Shown here: one piece after another, positions 1 to 7,914 of the stretch
Layout of the letters: each line of letters opens with the position of its first letter
Numbering within the stretch: the stretch's first letter is position 1
Assembly: GCF_000482785.1 (NCBI RefSeq)
Contig: NZ_AXWS01000007.1
Location: 1,116,001 to 1,180,000 of the forward strand
Direction of reading: 5' to 3'
Length of the DNA stretch: 64,000 bases
DNA from: Derxia gummosa DSM 723
GTDB lineage: Bacteria; Pseudomonadota; Gammaproteobacteria; Burkholderiales; Burkholderiaceae_E
Made by a program: the position numbers and the translations under genes
The notes under the pieces: model-generated
Told to the model about the DNA's origin: nothing
Seen by the model: the letters and a program-made list of their open reading frames with translations, nothing else
Database searches by the model: none

Positions 1-2
1 TC

Positions 3-3000
3 AACGTCACGAAGGGCAGCATCTCGGCCCGCCTCGCCGATGCCGCCGGCAAGCATGCCGATCTGGTCAAGACCGGCACCGACACCGTCACCCTTTCCGG
101 CAGCAACAGCTACACCGGCGGCACCACGGTGAATGCCGGCACGCTGCAACTCGCAAGCGCCGACGGAACCGCGCTCGCGGATACCGGCGCGGTGATGATC
201 GACGGCGCGGGCGCGGTGCTGGCTCTCGCCAACACCAACGCCGGCGGGAGCGAGACGGTCGGTCAGGTCAGGCTCGTGAACGGCAGCATCGTCGGCGACG
301 GCCAGACGCTCGCCGGCGTCGGCTTCACCGTGCAGCAGGGCAGCATCTCGGCGAACCTGACCGACGCGGCCGGCGTCCACGCCACCCTCGACAAGACCGG
401 GGCCGGCAGCGTCACGCTGTCGGGCGTCAACCGCTACACCGGGACGACCACCGTCAACGGCGGCGACCTGCGCCTCGCGGGGGGACAGGCCATCGCCGAT
501 GAATCCTCGGTGAGGGTCAACGCCAGTGCGCGCCTCGTACTGGACACGAGCGAGACCGTGGGTGATCTCGCCTTGGTCGGCGGCACGCTCGGCGCCGACC
601 AGGTCTCGACCGCCGACCTCCTCGCCTCGTCCTCGGCGGCCGGCACGCCTCTCCTGCTGACGATCAGCGCCGGTCACAAGGCCACGCTCTCGGGGGGCGC
701 GCGCATCGCCACCGACCTCGCCGGCGCGGTCGACAACAGTGGCGGAACGACAGTGCTCGACGGTCACCTGAGAAACGGCAGGCTCGACATCACCGGTGGC
801 AGCGTGAGCCTGTCGGCCGCCGATCGCCTCGGTGACGAACTGGCCGTCACCGCCAGCAATGGCGGCACGCTCGACCTCGGCGCCTTCAACGAAAGCGTCG
901 CGACGCTCCAGCTCACCGGCGCCACGCTCGCGGGCACCGGCACGCTCACGGCCACGACCACCCGGATCGATGGCGCGACGATCAACGCCAATCTCGGCAG
1001 GGGAGCCCTGGTGCAGCACGGCGGCGCCTCCACCCTCGCCGGCACGAGCGCCGCCGACATCACGGTCGAGGGCGGCAGGCTGACTGCCACCAGCACGGGC
1101 CGCATCCTCGACGCGGCGAGGGTCACGATCAAGCGCGATGCCACGCTCGTCCTCCAGGGAAACGAAACCCTCGGCGCGGTGAAGAACGACGGCAGCCTGA
1201 TGGCCGGCCAGGGTCTGACCGCGACCTCGCTGTCCAACAACGGCACGGCCACCATCAGCCAGACGCTCACGACGACGGGCGCCACCGACAACACCGGCAC
1301 GCTGACGACGGGCGGTGCCATCAGTGTCGCCACGCTCACCAACAGCGGCCTGCTGAAGGCTGGCGGCAATATCACCGCCACCGGCGTCCTGACTGGCAGC
1401 TCGGACGCCGGCCGCGCCATCAGCTCGACGGGCGGCATCGAACTCGCCGACGGCGCAACCGTCCAGACGCTCGCCGGCGACCAGTACTACGACAACGGCT
1501 CGGCCACACAAGCCAGCCTGACCGGCAAGAACATCACTCTTGATGCGACCGGCCATGCCATCACCGTCGGCAACCCACTCAACACCGGCACGGCAAGCGG
1601 CGGCAGCTTCCAGAACCAGCTCACCGTACATGCTCGGCACGTTTCGCTCTCGAGCCTGGGCAATCTCGTGATCCGAGGCGAAATCGGCGGCGCGGGAAGC
1701 GGCGACGCGGGGCTGGTGCTGCGCACCCGCGCGAACGGGACAGAAGCCGGCGCGCTCACGATCGGCAAGGCGGCGGACAGCGGCGACAACAGCCTGCTGG
1801 TGCTCGTCGACGCCGGCAGCGCGAGCAGCGTCACCAGCGCCGGCGCGATGACGATCACCGGCACCCTGCGCCAACAGCGCGGCAACCTGACCCTCGTCAC
1901 AGGCGCGGCGCTCGCGGTGCCCGGCAGCCTCGCCGTCGAAGGCGGCAAGCTCGCGGCAAACGTAGGGGGCGACTTCACCGTCAGCGGGAACATGACCACG
2001 AGCGGCGACGCCTCGGTGGATGTGAAAAGCACCGGCACAGCCACGCTCGCCGCCGGCTCCGTCTGGACACAGACGAGCGGTGCCGCCACGGTGGAAGCCA
2101 ACGGCAGGATCTATCTTCTCGGCACGCTCGACCTGAAGAGTGGCGCGCTGACCTTCGTCTCGAACGAAGAGCAGACCAAGGGCAACGAGATCCTCGCCGC
2201 CAACGGCCAGAGCGCGCTCGTCTACCCAGGCTCGCGCGGCGGTTCGAACCCGCTGCGGCTCTACTACGCCGAGGACGGAATCAGCGATGCCGCCTCGACA
2301 AGCGTCATCACGCACGCGGGCAGCCAGCTCAACCTGCACACGACAAAGGGCGCATCGATCAGTCTCACGGGCGACGGCAACAAGCTCGGCGGCGGACTGT
2401 CCGCGATTGTTGACAGCCCGCCGCCCGCAGCGACCGAGGCCACTCTCGTCGAGGGCATGGCGCCTCTCCGGAACAACGGGACGGAGCAATGGCTGTCGCA
2501 GGTCAAGATCACCACGACCGGTACGCTCAACGTGCGCGGCAGCGACCTCGGCACGCCGGAAGCCGGCGCCGCGATGCAAGCCGGCATCGAGGCCGACCTC
2601 GTGCGGCTGACGGCGACGAGCATCACCTCGCCCGCGACGCCGGTCGGCAGCGGCATGCGAGCCTCGCCCGTCGTCGCCCGCCTGCCCTACTGGGATCAGG
2701 CGGGCATCGACCCGGCGCGCCAGCTCGCCGCGCTCGAACTCACGACGCTGAGCACGACCACCCTCACGCCCGCCGCGCCGGTCTCGACGGCGGAACTGCC
2801 CGCCCCCTTCGGTTCGAGCGATCAGTCGGGCGTGAACGTGAGGATCGGCCAGCAACGCTCCGTCAGCTTGAACGGGATGGCGAGCGGCGGCGGCTATGTC
2901 GTGGTGAACCCCTTCCCGCTGTCACGCCCGGCGAACCAGACGATCTTCCTCAACGGCGATCTGACGGCGGACGGCAACTACCGCCTGTTCTACCCGGGCG

Positions 3001-3272
3001 CGGGACGCCTCGACTACATCCCCGTTGCCTACAACGGCGTGCTGCCGAGCACGCCCCAGGCGACCGGCGCGCTGTCGGCGATCATCGCGATCATCGAGGC
3101 CGCGCGCCGCGAGCAGTTCGAATCGACCGTACGCACCGAGAACGTCGCGCCGCGCCTGCGTTCGGGTGTCATCGCCGAGGTGGGTCCAGGGCGCGCCGCC
3201 ACCGAAGGCTCGGGCGACATTACTCGCCCGGACAGCTGCGAACCCCTTGGAGGAAGCCTGTCGTGCCAATGA
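3..3272 (+). CDS. 3' part of a large repeat-rich adhesin (filamentous-haemagglutinin / autotransporter-passenger type)
   Basis: The reading frame is open from the first bases of the window, so the gene begins upstream; a GTG near 129 is internal. The protein is built of Gly/Thr/Ser/Ala-rich beta-strand repeats. Each repeat resembles the autotransporter-associated repeat, for example NRYTGTTTVNGGDLRLAGG, which recurs in variant form near positions 100 and 420. Such repeats fold as a right-handed beta-helix outside the cell. The C-terminal 300 residues lose the repeats, and the protein ends in a short segment with two Cys. No 12-strand autotransporter barrel is present, so export by a separate TpsB-like partner (two-partner secretion) is more likely than self-export; that partner is not in the window. 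Its stop codon overlaps the start of the caspase-like gene, so the two are probably cotranscribed. The family call is firm; the binding target is unknown. Confidence 0.75.
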   Translation, partial: NVTKGSISARLADAAGKHADLVKTGTDTVTLSGSNSYTGGTTVNAGTLQLASADGTALADTGAVMIDGAGAVLALANTNAGGSETVGQVRLVNGSIVGDGQTLAGVGFTVQQGSISANLTDAAGVHATLDKTGAGSVTLSGVNRYTGTTTVNGGDLRLAGGQAIADESSVRVNASARLVLDTSETVGDLALVGGTLGADQVSTADLLASSSAAGTPLLLTISAGHKATLSGGARIATDLAGAVDNSGGTTVLDGHLRNGRLDITGGSVSLSAADRLGDELAVTASNGGTLDLGAFNESVATLQLTGATLAGTGTLTATTTRIDGATINANLGRGALVQHGGASTLAGTSAADITVEGGRLTATSTGRILDAARVTIKRDATLVLQGNETLGAVKNDGSLMAGQGLTATSLSNNGTATISQTLTTTGATDNTGTLTTGGAISVATLTNSGLLKAGGNITATGVLTGSSDAGRAISSTGGIELADGATVQTLAGDQYYDNGSATQASLTGKNITLDATGHAITVGNPLNTGTASGGSFQNQLTVHARHVSLSSLGNLVIRGEIGGAGSGDAGLVLRTRANGTEAGALTIGKAADSGDNSLLVLVDAGSASSVTSAGAMTITGTLRQQRGNLTLVTGAALAVPGSLAVEGGKLAANVGGDFTVSGNMTTSGDASVDVKSTGTATLAAGSVWTQTSGAATVEANGRIYLLGTLDLKSGALTFVSNEEQTKGNEILAANGQSALVYPGSRGGSNPLRLYYAEDGISDAASTSVITHAGSQLNLHTTKGASISLTGDGNKLGGGLSAIVDSPPPAATEATLVEGMAPLRNNGTEQWLSQVKITTTGTLNVRGSDLGTPEAGAAMQAGIEADLVRLTATSITSPATPVGSGMRASPVVARLPYWDQAGIDPARQLAALELTTLSTTTLTPAAPVSTAELPAPFGSSDQSGVNVRIGQQRSVSLNGMASGGGYVVVNPFPLSRPANQTIFLNGDLTADGNYRLFYPGAGRLDYIPVAYNGVLPSTPQATGALSAIIAIIEAARREQFESTVRTENVAPRLRSGVIAEVGPGRAATEGSGDITRPDSCEPLGGSLSCQ

Positions 3273-4621
3273 ATCCCATCAACACGCTCCGGCGCCGCGT
3301 GCTGACGGCGCTCGCCACCAGTCCGCTCGCCCTCGCGCTGCCGGCTGCCGATGCGGCCGTCGGCAGTCTGGAGATCGATACGCGCATCGAGCGAGCTCCG
3401 CGCTTTGCTCTGCTGCTCGGCAACAGTCGATATCCGTCTCCTTACGATCTGCCGCCGGTCCCGAAGAACGTGACCGATCTGCGCGAGGCGCTCGAACAGC
3501 GCGGCTTCAGCACGACAACGGTCATCGACCAGCGCGCGGATGTCGTGCGTTCGGCGATCACGCAGTTCGGCACCATGCTGCGCAGCCAGCCGCGTGACTG
3601 CATCGCACTGGTCTACTTCACCGGGCACGGATTGCAGGAGCGGTCGGAAAACCTGCTCGTCGGCGCCGATGCCGACCTCGAAGTCGCGCGCAAGGAGCCG
3701 GAACTGAGCATCCGGCTCTCGAAGCATGTGATCGAACAGCTGCCGGCGCGACCCGAAGGCCTGAGCATTGCCATCATCGATGCCTGCCGCACCTCGCTCA
3801 AGTTGGTGCGAGAGACGACCGAGGGCCTCAACCAGGTGGAAGCACCCGAGGGCTGGCTCATCTCCTACTCCACCGGCGCGGGCCGGCCGGCCATCGCCCC
3901 CGCCGTGCCGGACAAGCGCACCTTCTACACCGACTCGCTGGTGCGTCTGCTCGCAAGCGTGGACAACGCGACGAGCTTCTCCGAGCTGTTCCAGCTCGTG
4001 AAGCTCGACGTGAACCAGACCATGCTCAACCATCCGATCAAGGCCATCCAGGTGGTGGCGCAGGATCCGTTCACGACGGAGAACCTGCGCTCGCGCGTGC
4101 GGGTATCGCCGCCGCGTGAAGCCTTGCCGCCCCCGGCAACCGCCGAGGAGGAGGAAGCGCTGTGGCAGCGCATCGAGGACAGCCTGTGGGCGGCTGATGT
4201 CGTCCGGCTTTGCGATGACTACCTCAAGCGCTTCCAGAACGGCGCGCTGGTCAGCCGGGTGCGGGTCGCGCGGGTCGGCGCGGAGCGGGCCGCGGCCGTC
4301 TTGCGCCGAAACGACGTGCGGCTTTACCGCAGCGCCTTCCAGCCCGCCGCCGACAGTCAGCTCGCCGCCGAGGTCTACAAGGCGGCACGCGGCGACAAGG
4401 ATGCGGCCATGCGTCTCGGCCGCCTCGAATTGCGCAAGGACGGCGGACGCTACGAAGGCTGGATGCAGTACGCGGCCGGCCTCGGCAACGGGATCGCGAG
4501 CTACGAGCTGTCGCGCTACTACGCCGAACTCGACCAGTCGCTGCTCGCCGCGCGCTACGAGGCCCGCGCGCTTGAACTCGGCTACACGCCGCCGGCGCGC
4601 CTCGGCAACGAACGCAAGTGA
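3269..4621 (+). CDS. secreted caspase-like (peptidase C14) protein with Sel1/TPR-like C-terminus
   Basis: The 450-residue product starts with RRRVLTALATSPLALALPAA, a signal peptide with a twin-arginine look. A caspase-fold domain follows at about residues 45-200. The catalytic His is in YFTGHG (His120) and the catalytic Cys in IDACR (Cys173), so the dyad is intact. The C-terminal 100 residues (RLGRLELRKDGG, YAAGLGNGIASYELSRYY) look like Sel1/TPR helical repeats that bind partners. The gene overlaps the adhesin stop by 4 bases. A GGAGGA at 3249-3254 sits 8 bases before an in-frame GTG at 3263 and 14 before the ATG used here, so the GTG may be the true start (two extra residues). Family members cut after Arg/Lys or Asp; the substrate here is unknown. 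The adjacent adhesin is the obvious candidate, but this is inference. Confidence 0.8.
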   Translation: MNPINTLRRRVLTALATSPLALALPAADAAVGSLEIDTRIERAPRFALLLGNSRYPSPYDLPPVPKNVTDLREALEQRGFSTTTVIDQRADVVRSAITQFGTMLRSQPRDCIALVYFTGHGLQERSENLLVGADADLEVARKEPELSIRLSKHVIEQLPARPEGLSIAIIDACRTSLKLVRETTEGLNQVEAPEGWLISYSTGAGRPAIAPAVPDKRTFYTDSLVRLLASVDNATSFSELFQLVKLDVNQTMLNHPIKAIQVVAQDPFTTENLRSRVRVSPPREALPPPATAEEEEALWQRIEDSLWAADVVRLCDDYLKRFQNGALVSRVRVARVGAERAAAVLRRNDVRLYRSAFQPAADSQLAAEVYKAARGDKDAAMRLGRLELRKDGGRYEGWMQYAAGLGNGIASYELSRYYAELDQSLLAARYEARALELGYTPPARLGNERK

Positions 4622-4633
4622 GGGTACGCCATC

Positions 4634-5179
4634 ATGGATGCTCATCCTCTCATCAATGAAAGCTCGGTACGCGAGGCCTACCGCCAAGTCGGCACCGAGA
4701 AGGCGCTTGCCGTCGCACGCGACTCCGACCTCATCGCGCTGTCGGTAAGCATCCTGAACGCAGGGCTGGCAGGAATGGAAGGCAAGCTCGCCGGCGCGCT
4801 GGGGAGCGTGGATGGGGTGACCGACGCGGGCGGCAAGCTCGCCGGCAATCAAGGCGTGAAAACGGCAGCGGCATCGGCCCAGATCATCAACCAGACGCTG
4901 GCCCTGCTGAAACTCGCAAACAACACCTCTCCTGGCGTTCTCGTCGGAACCGTGGGCGCGATGTTCACGAAAAAGGTTTCACTCGCGATGGGACTTGCCG
5001 ACGACAACAAGCAAGCCCAACTCATCGGCGCATGGTCGGACCTGCTGTCGTCGCTCCTTACCGCCGGCGTGACGGCAGCAACCATCACGACGCCAGTTGG
5101 CGTCGTCTTGATGGCGGGTGCGTTGTTGCAGGTTGGAGTTTCGATCTACCAAACGGCCGAGACGATGGCCTCGAAGTAG
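4634..5179 (+). CDS. hypothetical protein with Gly/Ala-rich hydrophobic C-terminus
   Basis: A 181-residue product that I do not recognise. It lies 12 bases after the caspase-like gene on the same strand, so it probably belongs to that transcript, and it faces the kinase gene of the type VI locus. There is no N-terminal signal peptide. Residues 40-75 are rich in Gly, Ala and Leu (LNAGLAGMEGKLAGALGSV), like glycine-zipper helices. Residues 135-172 form two short hydrophobic stretches separated by TTPVG, which could be a membrane hairpin. Such a layout fits a membrane-inserting protein, for example a pore former or a membrane anchor, but there is no direct sequence match to support a function. 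Confidence 0.55.
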   Translation: MDAHPLINESSVREAYRQVGTEKALAVARDSDLIALSVSILNAGLAGMEGKLAGALGSVDGVTDAGGKLAGNQGVKTAAASAQIINQTLALLKLANNTSPGVLVGTVGAMFTKKVSLAMGLADDNKQAQLIGAWSDLLSSLLTAGVTAATITTPVGVVLMAGALLQVGVSIYQTAETMASK

Positions 5180-5180
5180 C

Positions 5181-5235
5181 GCCGCCCCCGTCGATACCTC
5201 GTTGATGCCAATGCTGGGGCGAGGTCCGGGGCGGC
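5181..5235. terminator. nested inverted repeat between convergent genes
   Basis: GCCGCCCC at 5181-5188 pairs with GGGGCGGC at 5228-5235, and inside it CCTCG (5197-5201) pairs with CGAGG (5220-5224). It lies exactly between the stops of the + strand 181-residue gene and the - strand kinase gene, where a two-way terminator would sit. There is no T-tract on either side, so it is at best an atypical terminator. Confidence 0.35.
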
Positions 5236-5242
5236 TGCCGCC

Positions 5243-7192
5243 CTATATCTCGTCGATGTCGAGCACGGCCGCGCCGTAGCTGGCATCGCAGGGCTTGCCG
5301 GCAGGACAGACCGGCTCGCCCAATAGAACTGCCGCGATGGATGCAGCCTCCTCCCCCGCCGCTGGCGCCGGCAGTTCGCCGAAGTCCTCGCCCCAGCGCG
5401 CGCCGTCGATACGACGCGCGCTGGCCGAAATCACGACGAGCAACTTGCTGCGGCCGCCGGGCGCATGCGCGCGATAGCTCGGCGCGCCCGCATCGAGCCA
5501 GTCGAGCGGCCAGGCCCAGACCTCCCCGGCTGGCAGCATGCGTTCCCGGTTCGGCGCGCCGCGCGACGCGCCTGGGGCAATCTGCACAAAGCTGCCGTCG
5601 GGCCGAGCAACCCATGCGTACACCGCGCCCTTGCGCTCGGCCTTGACGCTGAAGGCGAGCATGTCGCCCTCACTGTCCATGCGCAGCGTCGGCTTGGCGG
5701 TGCGCACCTCCACCGCGAAGCCCGGCGTCGCGCCCTTGATGATCCGCTCCACCACGGCGCGGGCCGCCGCGGTCGGGTCGAAGACCGCGGCGGGCACCGG
5801 TTCGGGCGCTGCCGCGACCGGCGCGGCGACTGACGCCAACGCAGGCACGGGCGGGCGCGTCACGAAGAAGAACCCGCCGCCGACAACTGCCGCGACCAGC
5901 GCGCCGGCCCCCAGCAGCACGGGCAGCCTGGACTTCGTCCGATCGGCTACGCGTGTCGACGGGGGGGTGACCTGGGGGCCGGCCGCGACTCGCGCGGCGC
6001 TCGCCAGTCCCGGTGCGGCAGCGGCGATGCCCGTCGGGCCGGCCGCGCCCGCGATCAGCGTCGCACCGTTGGCCGGCTCCGCGAAACCGAGCGCCGCGCG
6101 CAACGCGCGCATGTCAGGAATCCGCTGATCGGGATGCACGGCGAGCGCGGCATCGATGGCGGCCAGGAAGCGTGCGCCGTAGCGGCCGGACTGCGATTGC
6201 GCGAGCGGCACGAAGCTGTCCTTGACCATGCGGCCCACCGACGGCGGCGGCGTGCGGCGCTCGATCGCGTAGTAGATCGAGGCCGCGAGCGCATAGACGT
6301 CGGTCCACGGTCCCTGCTTCATGCCGGGCACCTCGGCGTACTGCTCGACCGGTGCATAGCCCGACTTGAGGATGACCGTGAGTGCCTGGGTCAGGTCGCC
6401 GATCACGCGACGCGCGGCACCGAAGTCGAGCAGCAGGGGCTTGTCGCCGCGCAGGAGAAGGATGTTGTCGGGCGCGATGTCGCGGTGATAGCAGTGCTCG
6501 TCGTGCAGCACCGAGAGCGCGCTGGTGAGCGGATCCAGCAATCCGAGCAGCCAGTCCTCGTCGGGCGGCCCGGGAAGCGCCGCGAGACGGTCCTTGAAGG
6601 TGTCGCCCTCGTAGAAGGGCATGACCATGTAGGCCGTGCCGTTCGCTTCCCAAAAACGATAGACCTTGACCATCGCGGGATGGTCGAACTGGGCCAGCAG
6701 ACGGGCTTCGTTCACGAAACTGCGCATGCCGGCCTCGAAGGTTTCGCGATGGCGCTCGTTGCGCACCTGGACCGTCGTCGCGCCGGCGCGGGCAGCGAGC
6801 GCGGCCGGCATGTATTCCTTGACCGCGACACGTCGGCCGAGCGAGTGGTCGTGGGCAAGATAGACGATGCCGAAGCCCCCCTCGCCGACCACGCCGGTGA
6901 TCTCGAACTCGCCGAGCCGGGTGCCGACCGGCAGCGCGTTGCCGGTATCGGGCGGGCCCGCGGGATTGGCTCCCGGTGACGGCATGGAAGTGACCATCGC
7001 CGGCATGGCTCGAGCAGCGGGCGATGCCGGCTCGGTTGTCGGCGCCTCGGGCCGGCTGGCCGCCACTGCCCCCGCGCGGATGACCGTGCGGTCATCGTCG
7101 GCCCCAGGCTCCGCTGCCGACGCCAGAGGCGCGAGCAGCGGAGCTTGGGGCCGGATCACGGTGCGGTCGTCGTCGGGGCTGGTGGTGGTCAT
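5243..7192 (-). CDS. ppkA: Ser/Thr protein kinase of the type VI threonine-phosphorylation pathway (PpkA-like)
   Basis: A 649-residue membrane kinase that should phosphorylate type VI components on Thr. The N-terminus carries two copies of DDDRTVIR (Thr11 and Thr36). The kinase domain spans about residues 93-370: Gly-loop GEGGFG (103-108), catalytic Lys125, HRD (236-238) and DFG (256-258), all intact. One transmembrane helix (LPVLLGAGALVAAVVGGGFF) follows, then a periplasmic domain that resembles the DUF4384-like domain of similar kinases (PAGEVWAWPLDW). The start was chosen because ATG overlaps the tagF stop as ATGA. It is the last gene of the tssK-tssL-tssM-tagF operon. The partner phosphatase lies separately at 15.5-16.2 kb. 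The two RTVI peptides may be autophosphorylation sites that recruit the FHA protein. Confidence 0.9.
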   Translation of the reverse strand: MTTTSPDDDRTVIRPQAPLLAPLASAAEPGADDDRTVIRAGAVAASRPEAPTTEPASPAARAMPAMVTSMPSPGANPAGPPDTGNALPVGTRLGEFEITGVVGEGGFGIVYLAHDHSLGRRVAVKEYMPAALAARAGATTVQVRNERHRETFEAGMRSFVNEARLLAQFDHPAMVKVYRFWEANGTAYMVMPFYEGDTFKDRLAALPGPPDEDWLLGLLDPLTSALSVLHDEHCYHRDIAPDNILLLRGDKPLLLDFGAARRVIGDLTQALTVILKSGYAPVEQYAEVPGMKQGPWTDVYALAASIYYAIERRTPPPSVGRMVKDSFVPLAQSQSGRYGARFLAAIDAALAVHPDQRIPDMRALRAALGFAEPANGATLIAGAAGPTGIAAAAPGLASAARVAAGPQVTPPSTRVADRTKSRLPVLLGAGALVAAVVGGGFFFVTRPPVPALASVAAPVAAAPEPVPAAVFDPTAAARAVVERIIKGATPGFAVEVRTAKPTLRMDSEGDMLAFSVKAERKGAVYAWVARPDGSFVQIAPGASRGAPNRERMLPAGEVWAWPLDWLDAGAPSYRAHAPGGRSKLLVVISASARRIDGARWGEDFGELPAPAAGEEAASIAAVLLGEPVCPAGKPCDASYGAAVLDIDEI

Positions 7193-7914
7193 GATCGGGA
7201 CTCTGCGCCAGACAGAGCCGGCAGCGGCGTGAAGAGGCGGGAGAATTCGGTCTCGGCGGGCAGGCCGGGCGCCAGCATGAGCGTCGGAGCGAAGGCACTG
7301 TCCGGTGCGGCATGCCAAAAGGAGTGTCGCGCGAAGCCATCGAGGCCCGCGACGACGATGCTGGCGCCGACCAGCGCCACGAGCTCGCCGCGGCCGACCG
7401 GCGCCGCACGCGCGGCGGCGAGACCAGGACGCGCCGCCGCGCGCGCCGCCTCACCGGCCGGCGGCGGGCCGAGCATCGCCAGGCCGGCCTCGAGCGCGTC
7501 CGGCCCCCAGTCTTCCTGGAGCGCATCCTGGGCCGTGTCCTCGGCGCGGTGGAGCCATGCCAGCAGGGCATCAAGCGCCTCGGCGGTGAGGGGCGGCACG
7601 GTCAGCGGCGCGGCGAGCGTGAGCGGAAAGTAGCGTCCCACGCGATCAACCGAAGGGAGCAGCACGCCGGCCCAGGCGCCGCCATCGACGCATCCCGGCA
7701 TCAGCAAGAAACGCCAGGCCGGCGCGTCGAGATACTCGGCAAGCCAAGACTCGGGCCGAGCGCGCTTCAGGCCATCCAGTCCGGCGGCCAGCCAGGCGTC
7801 CCAGGCGTCGAGGAAACCGGGCGGCAGTCGCCGCGAGGCGAAGTCACCGAGGCTTGGCAGCTTGCCGTACCAGCCGGGTGTATCGGCTGCCGGGTTCACA
7901 GCGCCGACGGGCAT
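7189..7914 (-). CDS. tagF: type VI secretion-associated protein TagF
   Basis: A 241-residue cytoplasmic protein with the TagF (DUF2094) N-terminal signature GWYGKLPSLGDFASRRLP and the later GRYFPLTLAAPL. TagF proteins act as post-translational repressors of type VI assembly, counteracted through the kinase/FHA pathway. In some bacteria TagF is fused to the PP2C phosphatase; here the two are separate genes. It overlaps the end of tssM by 19 bases and the kinase start by 4, so the three are translationally coupled. The ATG at 7914 is the first in frame. The family assignment is secure; its exact target here is inferred from other systems. Confidence 0.9.
   Translation of the reverse strand: MPVGAVNPAADTPGWYGKLPSLGDFASRRLPPGFLDAWDAWLAAGLDGLKRARPESWLAEYLDAPAWRFLLMPGCVDGGAWAGVLLPSVDRVGRYFPLTLAAPLTVPPLTAEALDALLAWLHRAEDTAQDALQEDWGPDALEAGLAMLGPPPAGEAARAAARPGLAAARAAPVGRGELVALVGASIVVAGLDGFARHSFWHAAPDSAFAPTLMLAPGLPAETEFSRLFTPLPALSGAESRS

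Noticed and set aside
3-3272. Autotransporter with its own translocator barrel
   Set aside because: The C-terminus lacks barrel strands and the usual terminal aromatic residue; it ends in a Cys-containing tail.
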